Part shown: in pieces, positions 26,212 through 35,512 of the stretch | Layout: the number at the start of each line of letters is the position of its first letter | How positions within the stretch are numbered: position 1 is the stretch's first letter | Assembly (NCBI GenBank): GCA_964568805.1 | Contig: CAZMRW010000001.1 | Location: forward strand, 62,001-126,000 | Source of the DNA: CAZMRW01 sp964568805 | GTDB taxonomy: Bacteria; Pseudomonadota; Gammaproteobacteria; Methylococcales; Methylomonadaceae | Direction of reading: 5' to 3' | DNA: 64,000 bases | The notes under the pieces: generated by a model | Told to the model about the DNA's origin: nothing | The model's database searches: none | What the model saw: the letters and a program-made list of their open reading frames with translations, nothing else | Program-made: the position numbers and the translations under genes

Positions 26212-27444
26212 ATGTCGAATAATTTATCCAGGCGCTTTGCGTCAGTCAGAGATCAGACGCTGGCGCTTGCAAAACCTCTTTCCGAAGCCGACATGACGAT
26301 TCAGGCAGCGGAATTCGTCAGTCCCGGTAAATGGCACCTTGCCCACACCACCTGGTTTTTTGAGGAGTTCTTTTTACGCGCCCTGAATAAACAGTGTAAA
26401 CAAGCAGAAGCCTACCGTTTTCTGTTCAATTCTTATTATGACACTGTCGGCAACCGGCAAGCCCAAGGCAAACGCGGGCTCATCACGCGGCCCGGTCTTG
26501 ACGAGGTGCTCAACTATCGGCAAACGATTGACCAATCCGTCATCCAGGCTTTGGATAACGGCGTGAGCGAAGAACTGGAGAACATCATTGAACTGGGCAT
26601 CCATCATGAACAGCAGCATCAGGAATTGTTTTTGACGGACATTCTCTTCAATCTGGCGCAAAACCCGTTTTTTCCAGCCTATCAGCCATCGATTGCAAAA
26701 ACCAGGCAAATAGCGCCCTTTTCCGAATCCGAAATGATTGAGTTTTCGGGCGGACTGGAGCAGATTGGCCATGACGGCAACGGCTTCGGTTTTGACAATG
26801 AATTTCCACGTCACAAGGTTTATCTCGAACCCTTTCGGCTAGCGTGCGATGTTGTGAGTAACGCACACTGGATCAACTTTATCGAAGATGGCGGCTACAG
26901 TAATCCATTGTTGTGGCTGGTAGATGGCTGGAAAACCGTTCAGTCCGAAAACTGGCAAATGCCGCTTTACTGGGCTAACCGCGACGGCTATCAGAGCATG
27001 ACGCTGGCGGGGCTGCAACCCATTGACCCCTTGGCTCCCGTAACCCATATCAGCTATTTTGAAGCCGATGCATTCGCCCGTTGGGCCGGTAAACGACTGC
27101 CCACTGAAGCCGAGTGGGAAGTGGCGGTTCGCACAGAAAGGCCGGCTTCGCATGCTTTCGGTTGCGAGCATGGCGCTGTCGATCCAGGCCGCCTGATTTA
27201 TGGCGATGTTTGGGAGTGGACGTCCAGCCCTTATGTGGCATACCCCGGATTTAGGGTGCTTCCCGGCGCAATCGGCGAATACAACGGTAAATTCATGAAT
27301 GGCCAATATGTTTTGCGCGGGGGATCCTGGATTACGCCGTCCGGACATGGTCGGTTAAGTTACCGGAATTTTTTCTATCCTAACCAGCGCTGGCAATTTA
27401 CCGGATTGCGGCTTGCTGCGGACAGCCTCTTCTCGGAATATTGA
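26212..27444 (+). CDS. egtB: EgtB-type sulfoxide synthase (ergothioneine biosynthesis)
   Basis: 410 residues: N-terminal DinB-like domain plus C-terminal FGE-sulfatase fold, the EgtB architecture. The iron ligands appear in 'WHLAHTTWFFEEF' (about residue 45) and 'HHEQQHQE' (about 131-138; HxxxH). The FGE part ends 'YVLRGGSWITPSGHGRLSYRNFF...GLRLA'. The enzyme joins trimethylhistidine to a thiol donor with O2. AGGAGG precedes the ATG by 4-9 nt. It is followed by egtD 12 nt later; no egtC or egtE is present here. Confidence 0.92.
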   Translation: MSNNLSRRFASVRDQTLALAKPLSEADMTIQAAEFVSPGKWHLAHTTWFFEEFFLRALNKQCKQAEAYRFLFNSYYDTVGNRQAQGKRGLITRPGLDEVLNYRQTIDQSVIQALDNGVSEELENIIELGIHHEQQHQELFLTDILFNLAQNPFFPAYQPSIAKTRQIAPFSESEMIEFSGGLEQIGHDGNGFGFDNEFPRHKVYLEPFRLACDVVSNAHWINFIEDGGYSNPLLWLVDGWKTVQSENWQMPLYWANRDGYQSMTLAGLQPIDPLAPVTHISYFEADAFARWAGKRLPTEAEWEVAVRTERPASHAFGCEHGAVDPGRLIYGDVWEWTSSPYVAYPGFRVLPGAIGEYNGKFMNGQYVLRGGSWITPSGHGRLSYRNFFYPNQRWQFTGLRLAADSLFSEY

Positions 27445-27456
27445 CCAGCCTAAACA

Positions 27457-28416
27457 ATGGGTAAAGCTATGCGTATCAATTTAGACATCACATCTGAATT
27501 TGCATCGGATACTCTTCAAGGTTTATCGAAAACCCCGAGGTCCTTATCCTGTAAATGGTTTTATGACGAAACCGGTTCAAGACTATTTGTGGACATTACC
27601 CGGACTCATGAGTATTACCCGACGCGCGTTGAAACGAGGCTTTTGCTCGGTCTGGTCCAGGAACTGGCTGAACTCATACCTGATTTGGCTGTTGTCATCG
27701 AACCGGGCAGCGGCTCCAGCGCCAAGACCCGAATTTTATTGGGGTCGCAGCCACATTTACAAACTTACATCCCGATCGATATTTCGGAAGAGTTTCTGCT
27801 AGCATCCGTAAACCGGCTAAAAGAGACTTTCCCGGCTTTGGAGATAGCGCCATTCGTGGCGGATTTCTCATCGTCCCTGTCCCAGATTAAACTGGCTGAG
27901 AATAAGCAGCGCATGGTGTTTTTTCCCGGTTCAACCATCGGCAACTTCGCGCCGGATGAAGCCAGAGGATTATTGCGTTCTATCCGGAACTTTGCCGGCA
28001 AAAACGCTTGGCTGCTAATTGGCGTGGACATGACGCAAAACGAAGAACAGTTAATTGCCGCTTATAACGATGTCGGCGGTATTACTGCAAAGTTTAATCA
28101 AAACATTCTAGTCCGCGCAAACCGTGAGCTGGGAGCCGATTTTGATACTGATTTTTTTCGACATCGCGCGTATTTCAATCAGAGTGAAAGTCGCATTGAA
28201 ATGCACTTGGTCAGCATGCGGGCACAGACAGTCAAGATAAACGGAAATGCTTTTAAATTCGAACAGGGCGAAACGATTCACACCGAAAATTGCTACAAAT
28301 ATTCCCGAGCGGATTTTGAGTCATTTGCCCGGGACTGCGGCTGGAAAATCCGGCAGGTCTGGGAAGACCGGCAGGAATCAAGATTTGGGGTGTTCTTATT
28401 GAAAGCGGCTGATTAA
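27457..28416 (+). CDS. egtD: EgtD, L-histidine N-alpha-methyltransferase
   Basis: 319 residues, usual size. SAM-dependent trimethylation of histidine to hercynine, the first step of ergothioneine synthesis. Seen: 'SLSCKWFYDETGSRLFVDITRTHEYYPTRVE' (family N-terminal signature), 'IEPGSGSSAKTRILL' (SAM motif I), 'FFPGSTIGNF' and 'LIGVDMTQNEEQL'. Start at 27457 or a second ATG at 27469; neither has a strong Shine-Dalgarno, and coupling to egtB is likely. egtB-egtD is a two-gene unit giving redox protection. Confidence 0.95.
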   Translation: MGKAMRINLDITSEFASDTLQGLSKTPRSLSCKWFYDETGSRLFVDITRTHEYYPTRVETRLLLGLVQELAELIPDLAVVIEPGSGSSAKTRILLGSQPHLQTYIPIDISEEFLLASVNRLKETFPALEIAPFVADFSSSLSQIKLAENKQRMVFFPGSTIGNFAPDEARGLLRSIRNFAGKNAWLLIGVDMTQNEEQLIAAYNDVGGITAKFNQNILVRANRELGADFDTDFFRHRAYFNQSESRIEMHLVSMRAQTVKINGNAFKFEQGETIHTENCYKYSRADFESFARDCGWKIRQVWEDRQESRFGVFLLKAAD

Positions 28417-28441
28417 TTCCCGTCCATTATCTCGGTAGCAC

Positions 28442-28726
28442 CTAACTCCCGACTTCGATGCCTTTCCAGAATGCCACATGATCCTTGATATTTGCGGCGG
28501 CTTCTTTGGGATTTGGATAATACCAGGCGGCATTCCGATTGATATTGCCGTCGACGCAAACATCAAAATAATGGGCGACGCCTTTCCACGGACAAGTGCT
28601 TGTGTGGCTGCTTTCGCAAAAATACTCTGTCTTGATCGAATGGTGCGGAAAATACACATTGCCTTCCACTGTCTCGAATTCATCGCTTTCGGCGATGATT
28701 TTACCGTTCCACCTTGCGATAGCCAT
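28442..28726 (-). CDS. DUF427 domain-containing protein
   Basis: 94 residues, almost entirely a DUF427 domain: 'ARWNGKIIAESDEFETVEGNVYFP', 'TSTCPWKGVAHYFDV' and 'AAWYYPNPKEAAANIKDHVAFW' are diagnostic. Function unknown. The ATG at 28726 starts the domain and has a G-rich stretch upstream. Convergent with egtD, with 25 nt between stops. Confidence 0.85.
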   Translation of the reverse strand: MAIARWNGKIIAESDEFETVEGNVYFPHHSIKTEYFCESSHTSTCPWKGVAHYFDVCVDGNINRNAAWYYPNPKEAAANIKDHVAFWKGIEVGS

Positions 28727-29356
28727 GCTGAACCCCCCGATTTTTTGATAGCGGCTCTCTATGCCACCCGTATAAACGCTGTCAGAATTTGGCTGTTTCC
28801 CTGGAAACAACCGCTTTATTTAACGGAATGCCTGACCCTAAGGAAAACCATTCAGTTCGTGCCGGTGCAATGGCTTCATCGCGAATAGCCGCGATCTGGT
28901 CACCGCCCCGACAATTACACTATGACATGACCGGATCGTTCCGGTTCCCATGCTCGTTAGGTAGCGGCATTACATAGTTGCTGCCGATTGATTGACAGGA
29001 TAACGGCAACATCGCTTATCAGCCTGAAAGGAAAATCTCGGTCAACATAGATCGATAATGAAAGCATGGCCGTTCATTTGAGCCTTGGAAAACAAAGATA
29101 CTCATGCGAATGTTTGTATGATAAAAAGGCCTCTTTCAGTAAATAAAAAAAGGACAACGGCCTCACTGATTTACTTTAAAAAATAATAAGGACCAAGAAT
29201 GTATTGAACTATCGGGCGGATTGTCGCCTAATAATTATCGCCTCGGATACTGATCGGGCAGGCCAACAATGACGATGGCGTGGCTCATATCGATAGTTTA
29301 ATCAGCGGATTTATATATTTGTGGGCTTTTTGTCAATAACTCATAAGGAGGCATCT
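28727..29356. other. 630-bp intergenic region, no gene seen
   Basis: Frames here are short and lack ribosome binding sites. A weak inverted pair AGTAAAT/ATTTACT surrounds about 29140-29175. The right end carries the AAGGAGG ribosome binding site (29345-29351) of the next gene. Promoters of DUF427 (leftward) and DUF1614 (rightward) must be here. Confidence 0.5.
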
Positions 29357-30013
29357 ATGCCGGTCATTTCATTAGTGGTATTTTTTGTGATCACGTTGAT
29401 TTTTGCAGCGATGATACAGATTCATATCATTGAAATTGCTTTTGCAAAACTGGGGTTAACGCCTGAAATTACGCTCCTTTTATTGGTTGGAACGCTGGTC
29501 GGCAGCGGAATTAATCTGCCTCTTTTCGACCTGCGCACCAAACAATCGGGTCATCTGGTGATCTCTCCGGATCAAAAGCCGATCTGGGAAATATTTCAGC
29601 CGGTGAGGGAAGGCAGAGTCGTCATCGCGATCAATGTCGGCGGCTGCATTATTCCGGTCGGACTTTGCCTCTATTTCATTTCGCTGCAATTGATTAATCC
29701 GCTCAACCTGGTCATCGCATTGCTGGCAATCACCGCATTAAGTTATAGGATCAGCCGGATCATTCCCGGGCTGGGTGTCGGCATGCCGTTATTGATAGCG
29801 CCGTTGGCTGCGGCGGCCCTGGCGTTTGTTCTTGAACCCGCCCACGCCGCTCATCTTGCCTATGTCAGCGGCGTGCTGGGCGTGCTGATTGGAGCGGATA
29901 TTCTTCGGCTTAACAATATCATCGACCTTGGCGCGCCCATTGCTGCTATCGGCGGAGCGGGCACTTTTGACGGTATTTTCCTGACCGGCATCATTGCCGC
30001 GCTATTGGCCTGA
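29357..30013 (+). CDS. DUF1614 membrane protein
   Basis: 218 residues with about six hydrophobic helices. Matches DUF1614: 'LVGTLVGSGINLPLFDLRTK' after the first helices, 'VAINVGGCIIPVGLCLY', 'RIIPGLGVGMPLLIAPLAAAALAF', and 'GVLIGADILRLNNIIDLGAPIAAIGGAGTFDGIFLTGIIAALLA'. Function unknown; the repeated Gly-rich motifs suggest a transporter-like fold. ATG at 29357 is fixed by AAGGAGG 5 nt upstream. Single gene before gmd. Confidence 0.87.
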   Translation: MPVISLVVFFVITLIFAAMIQIHIIEIAFAKLGLTPEITLLLLVGTLVGSGINLPLFDLRTKQSGHLVISPDQKPIWEIFQPVREGRVVIAINVGGCIIPVGLCLYFISLQLINPLNLVIALLAITALSYRISRIIPGLGVGMPLLIAPLAAAALAFVLEPAHAAHLAYVSGVLGVLIGADILRLNNIIDLGAPIAAIGGAGTFDGIFLTGIIAALLA

Positions 30014-30195
30014 CCGGCGAGCAAATTCAGTCACACAGGACACATTCGATTTTCCGGTTTACCGGCAAGTGTTTGCTGCGCGAATTCTTGAATGGCGCAT
30101 TGGTTTTTTGCCATGTCAGTTATACTTTTAAGGCGGAGAACACAATACTACCGCATCGAGTATAATTTGCGTTGAGTAAAACTTAAGGAATCTAA

Positions 30196-31311
30196 ATGAA
30201 AAAAGCACTGATCACCGGCATCACCGGACAGGACGGTTCTTACCTCGCTGAATTTCTGTTGAAAAAAGGCTATGAAGTTCACGGCATCAAACGTAGAGCC
30301 TCGTCGTTTAATACTGAACGCGTGGATCATCTCTATCAGGACCCGCATGTGTCCAGCCGCAATTTTATATTGCATTATGGTGATTTGACCGATTCGTCGA
30401 ACTTAACGCGCATCATCCAGCAAACACAGCCTGATGAGGTCTATAATCTCGGCGCGCAATCCCATGTGGCGGTCAGTTTTGAATCGCCGGAATATACCGC
30501 CGATGTCGACGCATTGGGCACTTTACGGTTGCTGGAAGCAATTCGTTTATTAGGCCTGGAAAAAAAGACCCGGTTTTACCAGGCGTCGACCTCCGAACTG
30601 TATGGACTGGTGCAGGAAACTCCGCAGAAGGAAACCACGCCGTTCTATCCCCGTTCGCCTTACGCGGTGGCAAAGCTTTATGCCTACTGGATCGTCGTCA
30701 ATTACCGTGAGGCTTACGGCATGTATGCCTGCAATGGCATTTTGTTCAATCACGAGTCGCCGCGTCGAGGCGAAACCTTTGTCACCCGGAAGGTTACCAG
30801 GGCCCTCGCCAATATCGGGCAGGGACTTGAGCACTGTCTGTATTTGGGCAATATGGATTCGCTCAGGGACTGGGGCCATGCCCGCGATTATGTGGAAATG
30901 CAATGGCTCATGCTGCAGCAGGAGCAACCGGATGATTTTGTCATCGCTACCGGCGTGCAGTATACGGTTCGCCAGTTTGTCGAATATGCCGCCGCAGAAA
31001 TGGGTGTCACCTTGCGCTGGCAAGGCACAGGCGCCGATGAATGCGGTTATGTTGCTTCGATCAGCGGTGACAAAGCACCTAAAATTACTGTCGGAGACAG
31101 AATTGTCGCGGTAGATCCACGTTATTTCAGACCCGCGGAAGTGGACACTTTGCTAGGCGATCCCGGCAAGGCGCGCGAAAAACTGGGCTGGCAGCCAACA
31201 ACTACCCTGAAAGAGATGATTCAGGAGATGATGGCGTTTGATCTGGAGCAGGCCAAGCGCGACTCATTGTTGATTGGTCATGGCTACGCTGTGACTGTTT
31301 CGAAGGAATAA
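30196..31311 (+). CDS. gmd: GDP-mannose 4,6-dehydratase
   Basis: 371 residues, SDR-extended family. NADP loop 'TGITGQDGSYLAEFL' at the N-terminus, 'HGIKRRASSFNTERVDHLY', and catalytic 'YPRSPYAVAKLY' (YxxxK) with Ser/Thr in 'YQASTSELYG'. Makes GDP-4-keto-6-deoxymannose, the precursor of GDP-L-fucose or GDP-rhamnose for surface polysaccharide. A TATAAT box at 30161-30166 lies 30 bp upstream; AAGGA precedes the ATG. The fucose synthase gene follows 3 nt after the stop. Confidence 0.97.
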   Translation: MKKALITGITGQDGSYLAEFLLKKGYEVHGIKRRASSFNTERVDHLYQDPHVSSRNFILHYGDLTDSSNLTRIIQQTQPDEVYNLGAQSHVAVSFESPEYTADVDALGTLRLLEAIRLLGLEKKTRFYQASTSELYGLVQETPQKETTPFYPRSPYAVAKLYAYWIVVNYREAYGMYACNGILFNHESPRRGETFVTRKVTRALANIGQGLEHCLYLGNMDSLRDWGHARDYVEMQWLMLQQEQPDDFVIATGVQYTVRQFVEYAAAEMGVTLRWQGTGADECGYVASISGDKAPKITVGDRIVAVDPRYFRPAEVDTLLGDPGKAREKLGWQPTTTLKEMIQEMMAFDLEQAKRDSLLIGHGYAVTVSKE

Positions 31312-31314
31312 AGC

Positions 31315-32283
31315 ATGGACAAGGATACCCGTATATTTGTCGCCGGTCATAACGGCATGGTGGGCTCCGCCATTTGCCGGCAATTGCAGGCACAGGGGTT
31401 TAATCATTTACTGACTCGATCCCGCAAAGAACTGGATTTGCTGAATCAGCAGGCCGTTTGCGATTTTATGCAGCAGGAAAAGCCGGATTATGTGGTATTG
31501 GCGGCGGCTAAAGTCGGCGGAATTTTTGCCAATAACGAGTATCCGGCTGATTTTATCTATGAAAACCTGATGATAGAAGCCAATGTGATCCATCAGGCTT
31601 ACCGTGCGGGCTGCTCCCGGCTTTTATATTTGGGAAGTTCCTGTATCTACCCCAAATTCGCGGCACAACCGATGCCGGAGACAGCATTGCTGACCGGGAC
31701 TCTTGAGCCGACCAACGAGCCTTATGCCGTGGCTAAAATTGCCGGCATTAAGTTATGCGAATCATATAACCGGCAATACGGCACCGATTACCGCTCGGTG
31801 ATGCCGACCAATCTCTACGGCCCACGGGATAATTTTCATAAAAAAAACAGCCATGTCATCCCTGCGTTGTTGCGCCGTTTTCATGATGCGACTGTCGCCA
31901 ATCAGGCGGAAGTTGAAGTGTGGGGTACCGGCCAGGCCAGACGGGAATTCCTTTACGTAGATGATATGGCTGCAGCCTGTTTACATGTGATGATGCTGGA
32001 CACCGAGATCTATGCGCAACAAACCGACCCAATGCTGTCTCATATCAATATCGGCACCGGCAAGGATATCACCATTAACTCGCTGGTTGAAGAGATCGTA
32101 CGCGTGACGGGCTATCAGGGCCGGGTCATCTGGAACACCGCCATGCCCGACGGCACGCCCAGAAAATTGTTGGACGTATCCCGCTTGGCATCGTTGGGCT
32201 GGAACTACCGGGTTGAATTGCCTGAAGGTTTGCAACGGGCTTATCAGTGGTTTTTGGAGAATCAAGATCAATTCCGGGACTAA
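31315..32283 (+). CDS. fcl: GDP-L-fucose synthase
   Basis: 322 residues. NADP-binding 'VAGHNGMVGSAICR' at residues 9-22, 'AAAKVGGIFANN', catalytic Ser in 'LGSSCIYPK' and 'NEPYAVAKIAG' (YxxxK). Epimerises and reduces the gmd product to GDP-L-fucose. It is co-transcribed with gmd (3-nt gap); no glycosyltransferase is adjacent in the window. Convergent with the P-type ATPase. Confidence 0.96.
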   Translation: MDKDTRIFVAGHNGMVGSAICRQLQAQGFNHLLTRSRKELDLLNQQAVCDFMQQEKPDYVVLAAAKVGGIFANNEYPADFIYENLMIEANVIHQAYRAGCSRLLYLGSSCIYPKFAAQPMPETALLTGTLEPTNEPYAVAKIAGIKLCESYNRQYGTDYRSVMPTNLYGPRDNFHKKNSHVIPALLRRFHDATVANQAEVEVWGTGQARREFLYVDDMAAACLHVMMLDTEIYAQQTDPMLSHINIGTGKDITINSLVEEIVRVTGYQGRVIWNTAMPDGTPRKLLDVSRLASLGWNYRVELPEGLQRAYQWFLENQDQFRD

Positions 32284-32345
32284 TTTATTATCCTGAACCG
32301 GGAGAGGAAGCGGTCCGGTTTCATGGTCCGGCGCTGCGGCACAAA

Positions 32346-35033
32346 CTATTTTTGATGTATGCCCCGCCAGGATATCAACCACTTCCGCCCTTCTTCCAGC
32401 AGCAACAGGCCCAGGGCAAAAGGCAACATCATTAACCAGACCTCCGTTGCGATAGGTGCCGTTCCTAAAATCAGATTTCCCCAGGGCGTGTAATCGATCG
32501 CCAGAATCAAGGCGATTTCAAATGCAATGCCCCAAAGGATTATTCGATTGTCGAATGATCCTCGAGTAAACACACTTCGTTCAGGAGATTTGCACAGAAA
32601 AACATTGACGACTTGCATGATGATAATGGTGCTCAGGCACGCAGTGGTCGCCTGGAGATATAACGGGTCGCCTTTTCCCAAATCGTCGCCCCAATGCCAT
32701 CCGCCGCTGAAAAGAACGAAGAAATAGACCGCCATCGAGGCGACCGCTTCCATTAATCCAAGAAACAGGTAGCTTCGGCCAATCAGACGTCCGTCAATCA
32801 GTTTTTCATGCGCCGACCGAGGGGGCTTATACATGCTGTCTGAAGAGGGTTTTTCGGCACCAAGTCCAAGCGCCGGCACCATATCCGTGCCCAGATCGAC
32901 CGCCAAAATCTGAATGATCGTCAAAGGCAGCGGAATATTGAACAGCGAAAAAGCCAAATAAGGCACTAATTCAGGGATATTCGACGCCAGAATATAGGCC
33001 AAAAATTTGCGAATGTTTTCGTAAACGGCGCGTCCTTCCTCAATGGCTGCCACGATGCTGGCGAAATTGTCGTCCAGCAGAATCATGTCTGCCGCCTCTT
33101 TGGCTACATCGGTGCCGGTAATGCCCATGGCGATGCCGATATCGGCCATTTTCAATGCCGGCGCATCGTTAACGCCGTCACCGGTGACGGCGACGATCTC
33201 CTTTTTCTTTTTCAATGCGCTGACGATGCGCATTTTCTGATCGGCTCCGACCCGTGCAAAAATAATGTCCGGGGTATCCAGGGCCAATCGCAATCGGATT
33301 TCCGACATATGGCGAAGTCTGTCGCCAGTAATAATGGTTGGATGTTCCGATTGTATCAGCCCGATCTGCCGCCCGATGGCCAACGCGGTATGGGGATGAT
33401 CGCCGGTTACCATGATCACCTTGATTCCTGCTCGCAAGCATTTACTTATGGCTTCCGGAACTTCAGGGCGAGGAGGATCTTCTAATCCCACGAGGCCACA
33501 AAGGATCATGTCCCGCTCCTGTTGCTCAGCGGGATGGCCATTATCCAATCCACGCCAGGCGAAAGCCAATACGCGCAAACCTTGGTCCGCCAATTCTTCT
33601 TGGGCGTTAATAAAATTTTTCCGAATGTCTGAACTGAGATCTACGATCGTTCCGGCCATCTGCGCGGATTGACATAGAGGTAACAGAGTTTCCAGGGCGC
33701 CTTTGCAATAAAGGATGAGTCCTTTAGGCGTGTGGTGAACCGTGGTCAACCGTTTACGGTCAGTGTCAAAAGGCACTTCGTTGATTTTGGGGTAAGAAAG
33801 CGTTTCGCCTAGACAGGTCTTTGCCATACGTACCAGCGCTACTTCCATGGGATCCCCCATTAGCTGTGCCTTGCCTTTAGATATGATTTCTTTCAGATTG
33901 TGACAAAGCAGAGCGCCTTCGAAAAACCGGCGATAGTCCTGCGTCAATTTATGATTCCGCTTGACTTCTATAGGATGCAGGATTCGGCCATTCAAATAGA
34001 GGGTTCTCGCTTCCATTCGGTTCTCCGTGAGGGTCCCGGTCTTGTCGGTGCATATTACGGTTGCCGATCCTAAAGCCTCCACCGAAGGCAAGTGCCGGAT
34101 CAAAGCGTTACGCCGTGCCATTCGCTGAGCAGCCATGGCCAAAGAAAGGGTCACCGTGGGTAGCAGGCCTTCGGGCACGTTGGCGACAATGATTCCGATG
34201 GCAAAAATGAAATTGGCCCAGAAAGACAGTCCCATACTCTGGCCGATAAAAAAAAAGATGATGCCGAGCGCGAGTGCTATGAGAGCGACAATACGGCTTA
34301 GACGGGCAATTTCCTGTTGTAAAGGAAAGTCTGACGTGCCGGCCGTTTGCGTTAAGTGAGCGATAATGCCAAATTCGGTATGGATGCCGGTGGCAAACAC
34401 CACGGCCCTGCCTTCGCCAGAAACGATGGAGGTGCCGGCAAGAAGAATGTTGCGGCTATAAAGCAAAGCGTCTTCCGAAGACGGCAACGCATCCCGGGCC
34501 TTGGGCAATGATTCGCCGGTGACTGTCGAATTGTTGACACGCAATGAGAACGCTTCAAGCAGACGGCAGTCCGCGGGGACATTGTCGCCCTCCTGCAGCA
34601 GGATGATGTCGCCGGGAACGATATCTACTGCCGAAATTTGCCCTACCTTGCCTTGCCTCAGCGTCTTAACGTAAGAAGGCAATAGCTTCTGCAAGGCGGC
34701 GATGGCGCGTTCTGCGCGATACTGTTGCCAGAATGAAAACAGGCCGTTGATGACAATCACCCCGAGAATGGCATAACCCAGGGTAGACATATTGCTGCCC
34801 GGTTGCCGGGATTCGGCAAAAAATGCCAATCCGGCAGCCAGCCAGAGAATCAATGCAAAAAAATGGGTAAATTCCTTGATGAATCGAAGCCACAGCGATT
34901 CGCCCCGTACCACTTCGACGCAGTTGGGGCCATACTCATCCAATCGGCGCGCCGCTTCGACTTGAGACAATCCGTCATGCGTTGTTTTAAGACTATCGAG
35001 CGCTTCTTCAGCGGAAATTTGATGGATTTTCAT
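32346..35033 (-). CDS. P-type (P2) cation-transporting ATPase
   Basis: 895 residues. N-terminal cation-ATPase domain ('SAEEALDSLKTTHDGLS'), actuator 'TGES', phosphorylation motif DKTGTLTEN near residue 331, KGALE in the N domain, 'TGDGVNDAPALK' hinge and about ten membrane helices. Helix 4 reads 'VANVPEGLLPTVT', the PEGL form seen in P2 pumps of the calcium, sodium or potassium/sodium group. The ion cannot be fixed from sequence alone. Single gene. Confidence 0.92.
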   Translation of the reverse strand: MKIHQISAEEALDSLKTTHDGLSQVEAARRLDEYGPNCVEVVRGESLWLRFIKEFTHFFALILWLAAGLAFFAESRQPGSNMSTLGYAILGVIVINGLFSFWQQYRAERAIAALQKLLPSYVKTLRQGKVGQISAVDIVPGDIILLQEGDNVPADCRLLEAFSLRVNNSTVTGESLPKARDALPSSEDALLYSRNILLAGTSIVSGEGRAVVFATGIHTEFGIIAHLTQTAGTSDFPLQQEIARLSRIVALIALALGIIFFFIGQSMGLSFWANFIFAIGIIVANVPEGLLPTVTLSLAMAAQRMARRNALIRHLPSVEALGSATVICTDKTGTLTENRMEARTLYLNGRILHPIEVKRNHKLTQDYRRFFEGALLCHNLKEIISKGKAQLMGDPMEVALVRMAKTCLGETLSYPKINEVPFDTDRKRLTTVHHTPKGLILYCKGALETLLPLCQSAQMAGTIVDLSSDIRKNFINAQEELADQGLRVLAFAWRGLDNGHPAEQQERDMILCGLVGLEDPPRPEVPEAISKCLRAGIKVIMVTGDHPHTALAIGRQIGLIQSEHPTIITGDRLRHMSEIRLRLALDTPDIIFARVGADQKMRIVSALKKKKEIVAVTGDGVNDAPALKMADIGIAMGITGTDVAKEAADMILLDDNFASIVAAIEEGRAVYENIRKFLAYILASNIPELVPYLAFSLFNIPLPLTIIQILAVDLGTDMVPALGLGAEKPSSDSMYKPPRSAHEKLIDGRLIGRSYLFLGLMEAVASMAVYFFVLFSGGWHWGDDLGKGDPLYLQATTACLSTIIIMQVVNVFLCKSPERSVFTRGSFDNRIILWGIAFEIALILAIDYTPWGNLILGTAPIATEVWLMMLPFALGLLLLEEGRKWLISWRGIHQK

Positions 35034-35512
35034 TGGCCCCCGACATAGAAGAGAATTGCTATAAGGAACATATTCATACCATCCGTTGTTGACAAAGCCT
35101 AATTCGTCTATCAGTTAGAAGACAGCGGTGATTCGCGGAAACGTGGCTATTCTTTGAGGGACGCGCTGAATAAACCGTATTATTTTTCTGAAGAATACTT
35201 TATTTGTCATTTGCTAACCAGGCTATTTTAGTAGGCAATGGTTAGCAACCCCATGATCGATTGCTTGAAAGGCGAGAGTAAGTGGTGCGGCCAATGTTGG
35301 ATCGCAGCCCTGTACGGATTCTTTGCTACGTTCAAGGTCAGCAATCCGCAATGCCGCAAAAATCTCCTTGGTCAGGCGCAATGATCATTGAACGCTCCCA
35401 ATGCGGATTAATAGGTAAGTGCGTTAGGTGTCAGCAATAGCCAAAAGGCTCGGTAAAATGCCGAATACTGTTAGTAGTATCGATTATTGAGGTTTCTTAA
35501 TGCTACCAGTGA
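35034..35512. other. 480-bp intergenic region
   Basis: Lies between the starts of the P-type ATPase gene and the end of sulP. The only item of note is a plus-strand frame 35238-35384 (48 codons, six internal Cys/Trp-rich positions such as WCGQCW) without a convincing ribosome binding site. I see no promoter I would defend and no repeat. Confidence 0.4.
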
